In this document: positions 7,915 through 17,396 of the stretch, piece after piece | How the letters are laid out: the number at the start of each line of letters is the position of its first letter | Position numbering within the stretch: position 1 is the stretch's first letter | DNA from: Asaia bogorensis | Lineage (GTDB): Bacteria; Pseudomonadota; Alphaproteobacteria; Acetobacterales; Acetobacteraceae | Length of the DNA stretch: 64,000 bases | Reading direction: 5' to 3' | Assembly (NCBI GenBank): GCA_945869965.1 | Contig: CAMBRC010000006.1 | Location: 1-64,000 of the forward strand | Program-made: the position numbers and the translations under genes | Notes under the pieces: generated by a model | Seen by the model: only the letters and a program-made list of their open reading frames with translations | Told to the model about the DNA's origin: nothing | Databases searched by the model: none

Positions 7915-8286
7915 TCAGAACATGTTCAAGGCGAGGCGAGCATCTTCGCTCATCCGGCTCTGGTCCCAGGGCGGGTCCCAGACCACGTCGACCTCGCAGG
8001 CGGTGACACCCGGCACGGCCAGGATGGCGTCGCGGATCTGCTCCGGCAATTCCTGGGCACTCGGGCAGGCCGGCGCGGTCAGGGTCATCTCGACCTTCAC
8101 CGACCCGGCATCGTCGATGTCGATGCTGTAGATCAGGCCGAGCTCATAGATGTTCACCGGGATTTCCGGATCGTACACGCTGGCGCAGGCGGCGATCAGC
8201 GCCTCCTCGGACGGGCGCGGTGCCACCTCGCCATCCGGCGTCCAGGTGCCGACAGCGCCTGGTTGAGTGATCGGACCCTCGTTCAC
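7915..8286 (-). CDS. sufT: SUF system Fe-S assembly factor SufT (MIP18/DUF59 family)
   Basis: A 123-residue MIP18-family protein. The core reads SVYDPEIPVNIYELGLIYSIDI, then MTLTAPACPSAQELPEQI and VDVVWDPPWDQSRMSEDAR. All are hallmarks of DUF59 proteins that assist maturation of iron-sulfur proteins; the Cys in APACPS is conserved. GTG is the start codon. It lies 12 bases after sufU. Confidence 0.92.
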   Translation of the reverse strand: MNEGPITQPGAVGTWTPDGEVAPRPSEEALIAACASVYDPEIPVNIYELGLIYSIDIDDAGSVKVEMTLTAPACPSAQELPEQIRDAILAVPGVTACEVDVVWDPPWDQSRMSEDARLALNMF

Positions 8287-8298
8287 GTCTGGCCCCCG

Positions 8299-8751
8299 TT
8301 ATGATTCGCTGGTTGCATTGTTGGCCCCTTCCAGCGCCGCCAGTAGAGCATGCCACGGCAGCGTCGCGCATTTGATCCGCGAAGGGTAGGCATGCACGGC
8401 GGCCAATGGCTTGAGCGGCTCGAAGGCCGCGCAGCTTGGGCATTCGCCGCTCTGCGCCATCTGGCGGAAGCGTTCGAACATGGCGCGGGTATCGGCCGGC
8501 GCCTGGCCCTGGACGGCCTCGACCATCAGGTCGGCCGAGGCCTTGCTGATCTCGCAGCCGCGGGCATCGAAGCCGGTTTCGGCGATGCTTCCGTCCGGGG
8601 CGTATTTCAGCCAGACGGTCACGCGGTCACCGCACATCGGGTTGTCGCCCTTGGCGGTGGCGTCGAAGGCGGCGAGCTTGGTCATGTGGCGCGGGCGACG
8701 GCCCCGCTCCAGGATGGCGGCGTTGTAGAGGTCGCGGACATCCTCGAACAC
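8299..8751 (-). CDS. sufU: SufU-type sulfur transfer/scaffold protein
   Basis: A 150-residue NifU/IscU-like protein of the SufU branch, which accepts sulfur from the SufS cysteine desulfurase. Conserved ligand segments are NPMCGDRV, GFDARGCEISKASAD and a C-terminal RIKCATLPW; the extra GECPSCAAF pair lies in the SufU-specific insertion. The start is a GTG that overlaps the sufS stop by one base (TAGTG), so translation of the two is probably coupled. Here it replaces SufE as sulfur acceptor. Confidence 0.92.
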   Translation of the reverse strand: MFEDVRDLYNAAILERGRRPRHMTKLAAFDATAKGDNPMCGDRVTVWLKYAPDGSIAETGFDARGCEISKASADLMVEAVQGQAPADTRAMFERFRQMAQSGECPSCAAFEPLKPLAAVHAYPSRIKCATLPWHALLAALEGANNATSES

Positions 8752-9989
8752 TACGCAAAAAACTCCCTGATCCGGGTCAGCGTGTCCGCCAGCCCGTCGA
8801 TCTCTTCGCGTGTGGTGTAGATGCCGAAGCTGGCGCGCGCGGTGCTGTCCAGGCCGAGGCGGCGCATCAGCGGCTCGGCGCAGTGCTGGCCGGCGCGCAC
8901 GGCGATGCCCTGGCGGTCCAGCAGGGTGGCGACGTCGTGGGCGTGGGCGCGATCGAGCGTGAAGGAGATGACGCCGCCGCGGTCCTGGGCGCGGCCGATG
9001 ACGGTGACGCCCTCGATGGCCGACATTTTCGCGAGAGCGTGTTCGGTGAGTGCGGCTTCGTGGGCGGCGATGGCGGGATAGCCGATGGCTTCGACGAACT
9101 GGATCGCGGCGTGCAGGCCGATGCCCTCGATGATCGCCGGGGTGCCGGCTTCGAATTTATGCGGCGTGTCGGCCCAGGTGCTGCGCTCGTAGCTGACGCT
9201 GGAGATCATGTCGCCGCCGCCGAGGAAGGGGGGCATGGCGTCGAGCAGTTCGCGGCGGCCCCAGAGCACGCCGATCCCGGTGGGGCCGTACAGCTTGTGG
9301 CCCGTGAAGACGAAGAAATCGGCATCCAACGCCTGGACGTCGATGCGGCGATGGACGACCGACTGGCTGCCATCAAGCATCACCTTGGCGCCATGGGCGT
9401 GGGCGATGGCCGTGATGCGCTCGGCCGGGGTGTAGGTGCCGAGGACGTTGGACATGTGGGTGATCGCCACCAAACCCACCTTGCCGTCCGCGAGCAGCGC
9501 CTCGAAGGCCGCCATATTGAGTTCGCCGGCATCGGTGATCGGGGCGATGCGTAGCTCGATGCCGTGGGAGTCGCGCAGCATCTGCCAGGGCACGATGTTG
9601 GAGTGGTGCTCCATGGCCGAGATCACCACGGCCTGCCCTGGCGTGAGGATGGCGCGGCCGTAGCTGTGGGCGAGCAGGTTGATCGCCTCGGTGGTGTTGC
9701 GGACGAAGACGATCTCGCTGCGGTCGCGGGCGTTCAGCAGGCGGGCGGCGGCGTCACGGGTGAGCTCATAGGCCTCGGTGGTGCGCTCGCTCATCCAGTG
9801 CAGGCCGCGATGGATGTTGGCGTATTGGTGTTCCATGGCGTGGACCATGGCGTCGATCACCGCGCGCGGCTTCTGGGCGGAGGCGGCGCTGTCGAGGAAG
9901 ACCAGATCCTTGCCGCGGATCTTTTCCGACAGGATCGGGAACTGCGCCCGGATGGCCTGGATGTCGAAGGTGTGCGATGCGTCGTTCAT
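8751..9989 (-). CDS. sufS: cysteine desulfurase SufS
   Basis: A 412-residue group II PLP-dependent cysteine desulfurase that provides sulfur to the SUF machinery. The PLP lysine is in FTGHKLYGPTGIGVLWG, the catalytic Cys in GQHCAEPLMRRLG, and FLDSAASAQKP, NTTEAINLLA and MEHHSNIVPW are family landmarks. The DGAQ motif reads DGSQSVVHR here, a small departure at the PLP-stacking loop. I choose ATG 9989, which overlaps the sufD stop as ATGA, over an ATG 18 bases upstream. Confidence 0.95.
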   Translation of the reverse strand: MNDASHTFDIQAIRAQFPILSEKIRGKDLVFLDSAASAQKPRAVIDAMVHAMEHQYANIHRGLHWMSERTTEAYELTRDAAARLLNARDRSEIVFVRNTTEAINLLAHSYGRAILTPGQAVVISAMEHHSNIVPWQMLRDSHGIELRIAPITDAGELNMAAFEALLADGKVGLVAITHMSNVLGTYTPAERITAIAHAHGAKVMLDGSQSVVHRRIDVQALDADFFVFTGHKLYGPTGIGVLWGRRELLDAMPPFLGGGDMISSVSYERSTWADTPHKFEAGTPAIIEGIGLHAAIQFVEAIGYPAIAAHEAALTEHALAKMSAIEGVTVIGRAQDRGGVISFTLDRAHAHDVATLLDRQGIAVRAGQHCAEPLMRRLGLDSTARASFGIYTTREEIDGLADTLTRIREFFA

Positions 9990-11254
9990 GCATTTCGCTC
10001 CCACCAATCCGCGATGGCGGCTTCCATGGCGGCGCGAGCCTCGTCATGAGTGATCGGGTCGAGCGCTTCGGACAAGAAGGCGCGGACCAGGATGGCGCGG
10101 GCCTCGGCTTCGGGCACGCCGCGGCTGCGCAGGTAGAAGAGCTGGTTGGCATCGAGCGCGCCGACGGTGGCGCCGTGGCTGCACTTGACGTCGTCGGCGT
10201 AGATCTGCAGCTGCGGCTTGCTGTTCATCTCGGCGTTCGGCGAGAGCAGCAGGGCTTGGTTCATCTGGTAGCCGTCGGTCTTCTGGGCGATGCGGGCGAC
10301 GTCGATCTTGCCCTGGAAGACGCCGCGCGACTTGCCGGTGAGGACGTTCTTGACGGTCTGGCGGCTGGAAGTGTTCGGCGCGTTGTGGCGGACAACGGTG
10401 GTGAAGTCGGCGTGCTGGCTGGCGCCCAGGAGTTGGGCGGCGTTGAGGTGGGCGGCGGCGGTCTCGCCGGCGAGGTGGGCGTGCACTTCCATGCGGGCGA
10501 GGCGGGCGCCGAGGGTCAAGGCGAAGCTGTCATAGGTGGCGCCGGTGGCGACCTCGGCATAGGTGGTGGAGAGGTGGAAGGCGCCGGTCCCCTCGTCCTG
10601 GATGCGCAGATGGGTCAGCGTGGCGCCGGCGGCGATCTCGGCGGTGAGCACGGGGTTGTGCAGGTATTCGCCGTCGCCGATGGCCAGGTCGACCAGGGTC
10701 AGCTTGGCGCCGGCTTCCAGGGTGATGGCGTGGCGCGGGTGGAAACCGACAGCGTGGCCGGTGCCGAGGCTGATCAGCACCAAGGTGCCGGCGTCGAGGC
10801 CGGCGGGGATGTGAATGGCCGCACCGTCCTCGGACAGCATGGTGTTCAGCGCGACCAGCTTCTCATCCGCCGGGCGGGCGATGCGGCCGAGAGCGGGGGC
10901 GCCGGTGGTGACCCGGATGCCCTTTGGCACGCCGGAGAGTTCGGAATGGAAGCGGCCATCGACGAAGACCAGGCGAGGGCCGGCGATGGCGGGGATGCGC
11001 GCGACCAGGGCGGCCGAGGGGTCGATCCGGGCCGCTGGCTTGAACGCGGTTTCGGCGAAGGGGCGCAGGCTGGTGTAGCGCCAGGCCTCCTCGCGCGGGC
11101 CGGGCAGGCCGTTGGAGGTCAGCAGGTCGGCGGCCTCGGCGCGCAGGCGGCTGTCGCCGGGCAGGCTGGCCTTGGTGGCCTGGTAGCGGGCGACGAAGGA
11201 AGCGGCGGCCGCGTTCAGGGCGGCGACCGGACCTGAGGGGGCCGTGGTGCTCAT
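9986..11254 (-). CDS. sufD: Fe-S cluster assembly scaffold subunit SufD
   Basis: A 422-residue beta-helix protein that forms the SufBC2D scaffold. Typical C-terminal segments are QTVKNVLTGKSRGVFQGKI, QMNQALLLSPNAEMNSKPQLQIYADDVKCSHGATVGALD and FLSEALDPI. The N-terminal 100 residues are variable as in the family. It overlaps sufC and sufS at each end by four bases (ATGA), which points to coupled synthesis in fixed ratio. Confidence 0.95.
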   Translation of the reverse strand: MSTTAPSGPVAALNAAAASFVARYQATKASLPGDSRLRAEAADLLTSNGLPGPREEAWRYTSLRPFAETAFKPAARIDPSAALVARIPAIAGPRLVFVDGRFHSELSGVPKGIRVTTGAPALGRIARPADEKLVALNTMLSEDGAAIHIPAGLDAGTLVLISLGTGHAVGFHPRHAITLEAGAKLTLVDLAIGDGEYLHNPVLTAEIAAGATLTHLRIQDEGTGAFHLSTTYAEVATGATYDSFALTLGARLARMEVHAHLAGETAAAHLNAAQLLGASQHADFTTVVRHNAPNTSSRQTVKNVLTGKSRGVFQGKIDVARIAQKTDGYQMNQALLLSPNAEMNSKPQLQIYADDVKCSHGATVGALDANQLFYLRSRGVPEAEARAILVRAFLSEALDPITHDEARAAMEAAIADWWERNA

Positions 11255-12000
11255 GCGGCCTCCGACACCACGCCGGCATAGCCGCTGGCTTCCAGCTCGT
11301 GGGCCAGCTCGGGGCCGCCGGATTTGACGATGCGGCCCTGGGACAGGACGTGCACGCGGTCCGGCACGATGTGGTCGAGCAGGCGCTGGTAGTGGGTGAT
11401 CACCACGGCGGAGAAATCCGGGCTGCGCAGGGCGTTGATGCCGTCGGCGACGATCTTCAGCGCGTCGATGTCTAGGCCGGAATCGGTCTCGTCCATGATC
11501 GCCAGCCGGGGGCGCAGGATGGCCATCTGCAGTACCTCGTTGCGCTTCTTCTCGCCGCCGGAGAAGCCGACATTGACGTTGCGCTTGAGCATGTCGTCGG
11601 GCATCGACAGCAGCTTGGCCTGGGCGCGGGCGAGCTTGAGGAACTGGACGGCGTCCAGCTCGGCCTCGCCACGGGCGCGGCGCTGGGCGTTGAGCGCGGT
11701 GCGCAGGAAGTTGGCGTTGTTCACGCCGGGGAGTTCGACCGGGTACTGGAAGGCGAGGAACAGGCCGAGGGCGGCGCGTTCCTCGGGCTCGATGGACAGC
11801 AGATCGTGGCCGTCGAAGCTGGCGGTGCCGCCGGTCACCTCATAGCCGTCGCGGCCCGACAGGACGTAGGCCAGGGTGGATTTGCCGGAGCCGTTCGGGC
11901 CCATGATGGCGTGGACCTCGCCCTTTGGCACGGACAGGTCGAGGCCGTTGAGGATGGTCTTGCCGTCGATTTCGGCCATAAGGCCTTTGATTTGCAGCAT
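11251..12000 (-). CDS. sufC: Fe-S cluster assembly ATPase SufC
   Basis: A 249-residue ABC-type ATPase that drives conformational change of the SufBCD scaffold. Walker A is GPNGSGKST, the signature is NVGFSGGEKKRNE and Walker B is LAIMDETDSGLDIDAL, with the SUF-specific ETDSGLD form. The H-loop is VVITHYQRLL. It is separated from sufB by 180 bases that hold a hairpin-rich element, unlike the tight spacing elsewhere in the operon. Confidence 0.96.
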   Translation of the reverse strand: MLQIKGLMAEIDGKTILNGLDLSVPKGEVHAIMGPNGSGKSTLAYVLSGRDGYEVTGGTASFDGHDLLSIEPEERAALGLFLAFQYPVELPGVNNANFLRTALNAQRRARGEAELDAVQFLKLARAQAKLLSMPDDMLKRNVNVGFSGGEKKRNEVLQMAILRPRLAIMDETDSGLDIDALKIVADGINALRSPDFSAVVITHYQRLLDHIVPDRVHVLSQGRIVKSGGPELAHELEASGYAGVVSEAA

Positions 12001-12037
12001 TGGTTTGTTCCTTAAGACAGCGAAGCAAGGCGAGGGC

Positions 12038-12160
12038 TATGCCCTCGACCCGTCGTGCGTTAGCACGCTTAGGCGTGACGGGGCCTGAGGCCCCAGACCC
12101 CCATTCATGAGGGTCCAGGGGGCTCGGCCCCCTGGTGGGGTGCAGGGGCAAAGCCCCTAG
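12038..12160. repeat. hairpin-rich GC element between sufB and sufC
   Basis: At least six short hairpins, mostly with 3-base loops, are strung together. They include CGAGGGC TAT GCCCTCG, CACGC TTAG GCGTG, GGGGCC TGA GGCCCC, CCAGGGGGC TCG GCCCCCTGG (12115-12135) and AGGGGC AAA GCCCCT (12144-12158). The last two hairpins and their spacing are repeated in related form at 60715-60755, so this is a dispersed repeat family. It lies within the SUF transcript and could affect the ratio of sufB to sufCDS mRNA. Confidence 0.65.
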
Positions 12161-12180
12161 CCTTGGCTTTCTTTGTTCAT

Positions 12181-13665
<1,485 letters not shown>

Positions 13666-13679
13666 GATGCGCTCTCTGT

Positions 13680-14156
13680 CTATTCGGCTGCGCTTGAAAG
13701 AACCGCGTGTGCGGCGGGCACGCGGAAGGCGAGTGGCACAGAGGCCTGGCGCATGTCAGCCAGGGTGATGGACGCGAGCGAATCCTGGATCGCGTCGTTG
13801 ACCAGGTCCCAGCGGCCCTTGACGGCGCAGACCGAGGAGACGTCGCAGCAGGTGGTGGAGCCCTCGACACAGGCGGTCAGCGCGATCGGGCCGTCCACCG
13901 CGATGATGACGTCGGCCACGGTGATCTCGCTCAGCGGGCGCATGAGGCGATAGCCGCCGCGGGCGCCGCGCTGCGAGGAGACCAGGCTGGCGCTGGCCAG
14001 GGCCTTCAGCACCTTGGCCACGGTCGGCTCCGGAACGCCGGTGCCGGCGGACAGGCCTGGCGAGGTCTGGACGCAGTCGGGCGCGGTGCGGTCGACCTCG
14101 CCGAGGCGGATCAGCACGACAACGGCGTAGTCGGTGAGTTTGGACAGGCGGAGCAT
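13680..14156 (-). CDS. Rrf2-family regulator of the SUF operon
   Basis: A 158-residue winged-helix regulator of the Rrf2/IscR class. The N terminus [19 protein letters not shown] and the recognition region [42 protein letters not shown] are typical. Cysteines in [24 protein letters not shown] can ligate a 2Fe-2S cluster. As the first gene before sufB it probably senses Fe-S status and represses the operon. It matches the SUF-associated subgroup rather than IscR itself. Confidence 0.9.
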   Translation of the reverse strand: MLRLSKLTDYAVVVLIRLGEVDRTAPDCVQTSPGLSAGTGVPEPTVAKVLKALASASLVSSQRGARGGYRLMRPLSEITVADVIIAVDGPIALTACVEGSTTCCDVSSVCAVKGRWDLVNDAIQDSLASITLADMRQASVPLAFRVPAAHAVLSSAAE

Positions 14157-14166
14157 GGCGGCCTTT

Positions 14167-14194
14167 CCGGACTGATTGGGTCCTGATTATCCGG
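14167..14194 (-). promoter_or_regulatory. candidate operator of the SUF operon
   Basis: Read on the - strand, this 28-base stretch ends 11 bases before the regulator's ATG. It begins and ends with CCGG(A)/(T)CCGG, contains GGATAATC, which could serve as a -10, and a direct repeat AATCAG/AATCAG. Its place suggests autoregulation by the Rrf2 protein. No good -35 is found at standard spacing, so this is tentative. Confidence 0.3.
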
Positions 14195-14250
14195 AAATGG
14201 CGCAGGGCCGGGCTGTCGTCAAGGCCGCGATGGCGGATTTCAGCGATTGA

Positions 14251-14275
14251 CCGGCGCAGGGGGGCCCTGCGCCGG
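14251..14275 (-). terminator. strong hairpin after the flavin reductase gene (possible terminator)
   Basis: A perfect 11-bp stem CCGGCGCAGGG/CCCTGCGCCGG with a GGG loop lies 15 bases downstream of the flavin reductase stop. No T-run follows on either strand, so intrinsic termination is uncertain. It may instead be another 3-base-loop hairpin of the repeat type seen at 12115-12135. Confidence 0.35.
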
Positions 14276-14289
14276 CGCGGTCCCTTCCG

Positions 14290-14901
14290 TCAGGCCGTGG
14301 GGCGGATCATCTCGAACAGGCTGGTGACCTCGGTGTAGTCGCCGCGATAGCCGCAGCGGGCGATCGGGTTGGCACCGGCGGTGTCGAAGATGCCGTCCTT
14401 GAGCCAGCGATCGTCGATGTGCACGCCGATCACCTCGCCGAGGACCATCCAGGTTTGCAGCAGCACGCCGTCGATGCCGGCGAGTTGGATGATCTGGGTG
14501 ACCTTGCATTCCAGGGCGGCGATGGCGTCCGCGACATAGGGCGGCCGGATGCGGCTGCTCGGGGCCATGGCGAGGCCGGCGAGGGCGAATTCGCTCACGC
14601 CGGGCGCCGAGGGGGCGGAGGTGGCGTTCATGGCGCGGGCGAGCGGGGCGCTGACCAGGGAGCAGGTGAATTCGCCGGTGGCCTCGACGTTGTTCAGGCT
14701 GTCCTTGCGGCCTTCGCTGTTGAAATAGACCATCGGCGGGAAGGAGGAGATGGCGTTGAAGAAGCTGTACGGGGCGAGGTTGGGTCGGCCCTGGGCATCG
14801 ACGGTGCCGATCCAGCCGATCGGGCGCGGGGCGACGATGGCCTTGAACGGGTCGTGCGGCAGGCCGTGGCCTTGCCTGGGTTCGTAGAAATAGTCGCTCA
14901 T
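14290..14901 (-). CDS. flavin reductase family protein (FMN-binding split barrel)
   Basis: A 203-residue protein of the flavin reductase-like family, which binds FMN and often supplies reduced flavin to a partner monooxygenase. Visible landmarks are PFKAIVAPRPIGWIGTVDAQGRPNLAPYSFFNAIS, NNVEATGEFTCSLVS and VLLQTWMVLGEVIGVHIDD. The N-terminal YYEPR-like segment is typical of the DIM6/NTAB group. No partner oxygenase is adjacent, so its physiological role is open. Confidence 0.87.
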   Translation of the reverse strand: MSDYFYEPRQGHGLPHDPFKAIVAPRPIGWIGTVDAQGRPNLAPYSFFNAISSFPPMVYFNSEGRKDSLNNVEATGEFTCSLVSAPLARAMNATSAPSAPGVSEFALAGLAMAPSSRIRPPYVADAIAALECKVTQIIQLAGIDGVLLQTWMVLGEVIGVHIDDRWLKDGIFDTAGANPIARCGYRGDYTEVTSLFEMIRPTA

Positions 14902-14968
14902 CGGCGTCCTCTCGGTTCGGTTGGGCGGACCTTACCGGGCCGGAAAGGGTCGCGCTATCGCCCCTGCC

Positions 14969-15556
14969 CTATGACTTGGCGCAGAGGCTCAGCGGCCAGA
15001 TCTGTGGGGCGACGCGGTTGATGTGCATTTCGGCATAGACGTGGCGGCCGTGGAACAGCACCACGATGGCCAGCATGGCGGCCGCGACGCCGATCCAGCT
15101 GCGCCGCAGCGCCGGGCGCGGGCCGGCGAGCCAAGACAGCGCGATTGTGCCGAGGGTGCCGAGCAGGCCACCGGCGAGGACGTCGGCCAGGGTGTGGACC
15201 TCGAGCGCGAAGCGGGTGAAGCCGACCAGTGCTGCCACCGCCAGCCCGCTCAGCGCGGCCAGGGGCAGCCGCATGCGGCTGCTGCCGAGCGCCAGTGCGA
15301 GCACGCCGCCATAGACCACGGCGGCCGAGGCGGTGTGGCCGCTGGGGCTGAACAGGCCGATCGGTGGCAGCAGACTCTGGCAGGCGCTGGTCGACAGCTT
15401 GGCCAGCAGGACCACGCCAAGCGTGCCGGGCACGGTCAGGAACCACGCCAGCGCGCCGCGCCACCAGCCGGCGAGCAGCAGCACCAGCCCGGTGGCGAGC
15501 ACCAGGGGCAGGATGACGGCCTGGTCGCCCAGATCGGTGATCAGATGCAGGCTCAT
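14969..15556 (-). CDS. PAP2-family membrane phosphatase
   Basis: A 195-residue integral membrane protein with about five hydrophobic segments. The phosphatase motifs are visible: AKLSTSACQSLLPP region (motif 1, Lys), SPSGHTASAAVV (motif 2, His) and TRFALEVHTLADVLAGG (motif 3, Arg/His/Asp). Family members dephosphorylate lipid phosphates such as phosphatidic acid or undecaprenyl diphosphate at the outer face of the membrane. The substrate here is not determined by sequence. It diverges from the metallo-hydrolase gene across 178 bases. Confidence 0.87.
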   Translation of the reverse strand: MSLHLITDLGDQAVILPLVLATGLVLLLAGWWRGALAWFLTVPGTLGVVLLAKLSTSACQSLLPPIGLFSPSGHTASAAVVYGGVLALALGSSRMRLPLAALSGLAVAALVGFTRFALEVHTLADVLAGGLLGTLGTIALSWLAGPRPALRRSWIGVAAAMLAIVVLFHGRHVYAEMHINRVAPQIWPLSLCAKS

Positions 15557-15734
15557 CGGCCCACCACAATGCTGCTGGATGCTGAAAGGAAGGGTACCAC
15601 GTCGCGGCTGCGCGGTGATGACAGGGGGATGTTAATGGCGACTTAGCGCCAGGATAGCACGGCGGCGGCGGCATTGCGCAACGCTGCCGGTTGCTGGCAT
15701 GTCATCGCACGCACCCGCAGAAGGCAGCACCGCG

Positions 15735-16625
15735 ATGACGACACGTAGGATCGGCGATACCACCGTTACCCGCGTCTATGAGCAGATGGGGCCGGGATTC
15801 CCGGCGGCGCGCATGTTGCCGGGCTGGGATCCCGAAATCCTGAAGGAGCATGGCAGCTGGCTGTCGCCGAACTTCTATGAGGCGGCAACGGGAAAATTCA
15901 TCTCCTCGATCCATTCCTGGGTGATCAAGACCCGGCATCACACCATCCTGGTCGATACGTGCTGCGGCAATGGCAAGGACCGGCCGGGGTTCGAGCGGTT
16001 CCATATGCTGGATACGCCGTATCTTGACCGGCTGCGCGCCGCCGGGGTGGCGCCGGAACAGGTCGACTATGTGATGTGCACGCATCTTCATGTGGATCAT
16101 GTCGGCTGGAACACGCGGCTGCTCGACGGGCGCTGGGTGCCGACTTTTCCCAATGCCAAGTATGTGTTTTCCCGGGTCGAGGCGGATTACTGGGACCCCG
16201 CGAAAAACAAGGATCTGGCACCGGCGCAGGCGGCGATCTTCATCGACTCGGTGCTGCCGGTGATTGCCGCCGGGCAGGCGCAGGTGGTGGAGATGACCGA
16301 CCAATTGGGCGACGGGCTGCTGATCGAGCCGGCGCCGGGCCATGCGCCGGGGCATGTGGTGCTGCGGCTGCTGTCGGGCGGCGATGAGGGGATCTTCATC
16401 GGCGACGTGATGCATCATCCGATCCAGGTCTACCGGCCGGAATGGTCGAGCGGCTTCTGCGCCGATCCGAAGCTGGCCGAGGTTTCGCGGCGGCGGGTGT
16501 TGGAGCAATGCTGCGAGACCGGGGCGCTGGTGTTTCCCGCGCATTTCGGGGCGCCGCATGTCGGCCGGGTGCGGCGGGCCGGGGCGGGGTATCGATTCGA
16601 GTTCGATCATGGGGATGGTGCTTGA
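15735..16625 (+). CDS. MBL-fold metallo-hydrolase
   Basis: A 296-residue metallo-beta-lactamase-fold hydrolase. The metal motif is CTHLHVDHVGWN, with a later Asp in FIGDVMHHP, His in PAPGHAPGHVVL and His in FPAHFGAPHVG. This layout is that of the broad AHL lactonase-like/uncharacterised MBL group. The ATG at 15735 follows AGAAGG by about 10 bases; a possible upstream ATG at 15699 has no ribosome binding site. The stop overlaps the next start (TGATG), so it is translated together with the tyrosine phosphatase. Confidence 0.88.
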   Translation: MTTRRIGDTTVTRVYEQMGPGFPAARMLPGWDPEILKEHGSWLSPNFYEAATGKFISSIHSWVIKTRHHTILVDTCCGNGKDRPGFERFHMLDTPYLDRLRAAGVAPEQVDYVMCTHLHVDHVGWNTRLLDGRWVPTFPNAKYVFSRVEADYWDPAKNKDLAPAQAAIFIDSVLPVIAAGQAQVVEMTDQLGDGLLIEPAPGHAPGHVVLRLLSGGDEGIFIGDVMHHPIQVYRPEWSSGFCADPKLAEVSRRRVLEQCCETGALVFPAHFGAPHVGRVRRAGAGYRFEFDHGDGA

Positions 16626-17377
16626 TGTCGTCGATTGTTGATCTGCCGCGGGATATCCGGCTGGAGGGCGCGTCCAACCTGCGCGACCTCGGCGGCTGGC
16701 CGACGCGCGATGGGCGGCGGGTGCGGCGCGGGCAGGTGTTCCGCTCGGCGGCGCTGCATGGCGTGACCACGAGCGATATCGCGGCGCTGAAAGCGTTGGG
16801 GGTGCGCCATGTCGTCGATTTCCGTGGCGATGGCGAGCGGGCGCGCTGGCCGACGAAAATGACCGAGGGGGTGACGATCCATGAGCTGACGATCGCGCCG
16901 ACCATTGGGGCCTCGCTGACCGACCTGGTGGCGGATCCGAAATCGACCGGGGACGACGTGGTGCGGGTGATGCGCCAAGCCTATGGCTCGTATATCGATG
17001 ACTGGCACCATCGCTATGCCGAGCTGTTCGACCTGTTGCTGCATGAGACGCCGGCGCCGGTGCTGTTTCACTGCACCGCGGGCAAGGACCGGACGGGGGT
17101 CGCAGCGATGCTGATCCTGGCGGCGCTGGGAGTGGACGAGGCGGTGATCGAGCAGGACTACCTCGCCACCAACACCATGTGGCGGCGCGATGCCGAAGTG
17201 GCGGCGGGGTTGCCGAAGCATGTCGCCGATACGCTGTTGACGGTGCAGCCGGCGTTCCTGGCCGCGGCGATGGAGGCGATCCAGGCGCGGCATGGCAGCG
17301 TGGATGCCTATCTGCGCGACAAGATCGGGCTGGACGATGCGCGGCGGACGGCGCTGCGGGCCCGCTTGGTCGAGTAG
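16625..17377 (+). CDS. tyrosine/dual-specificity protein phosphatase
   Basis: A 250-residue phosphatase of the Y_phosphatase3 (PTP-like/lipid phosphatase) type. The P-loop is FHCTAGKDRTG (Cys nucleophile and Arg). The N-terminal ASNLRDLGGWPTRDGRRVRRGQVFRSA is characteristic of the group, and the C terminus has the YLATNTMW helix. The start at 16625 overlaps the stop of the preceding gene by one base; the frame is open earlier but that part overlaps the previous gene. Confidence 0.88.
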   Translation: MSSIVDLPRDIRLEGASNLRDLGGWPTRDGRRVRRGQVFRSAALHGVTTSDIAALKALGVRHVVDFRGDGERARWPTKMTEGVTIHELTIAPTIGASLTDLVADPKSTGDDVVRVMRQAYGSYIDDWHHRYAELFDLLLHETPAPVLFHCTAGKDRTGVAAMLILAALGVDEAVIEQDYLATNTMWRRDAEVAAGLPKHVADTLLTVQPAFLAAAMEAIQARHGSVDAYLRDKIGLDDARRTALRARLVE

Positions 17378-17396
17378 CCGCTGGTGGACTAGCCGG

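Noticed and set aside
14251-14275. Strong hairpin as a confident terminator
   Set aside because: No T-run on either side; kept only as a low-confidence feature.
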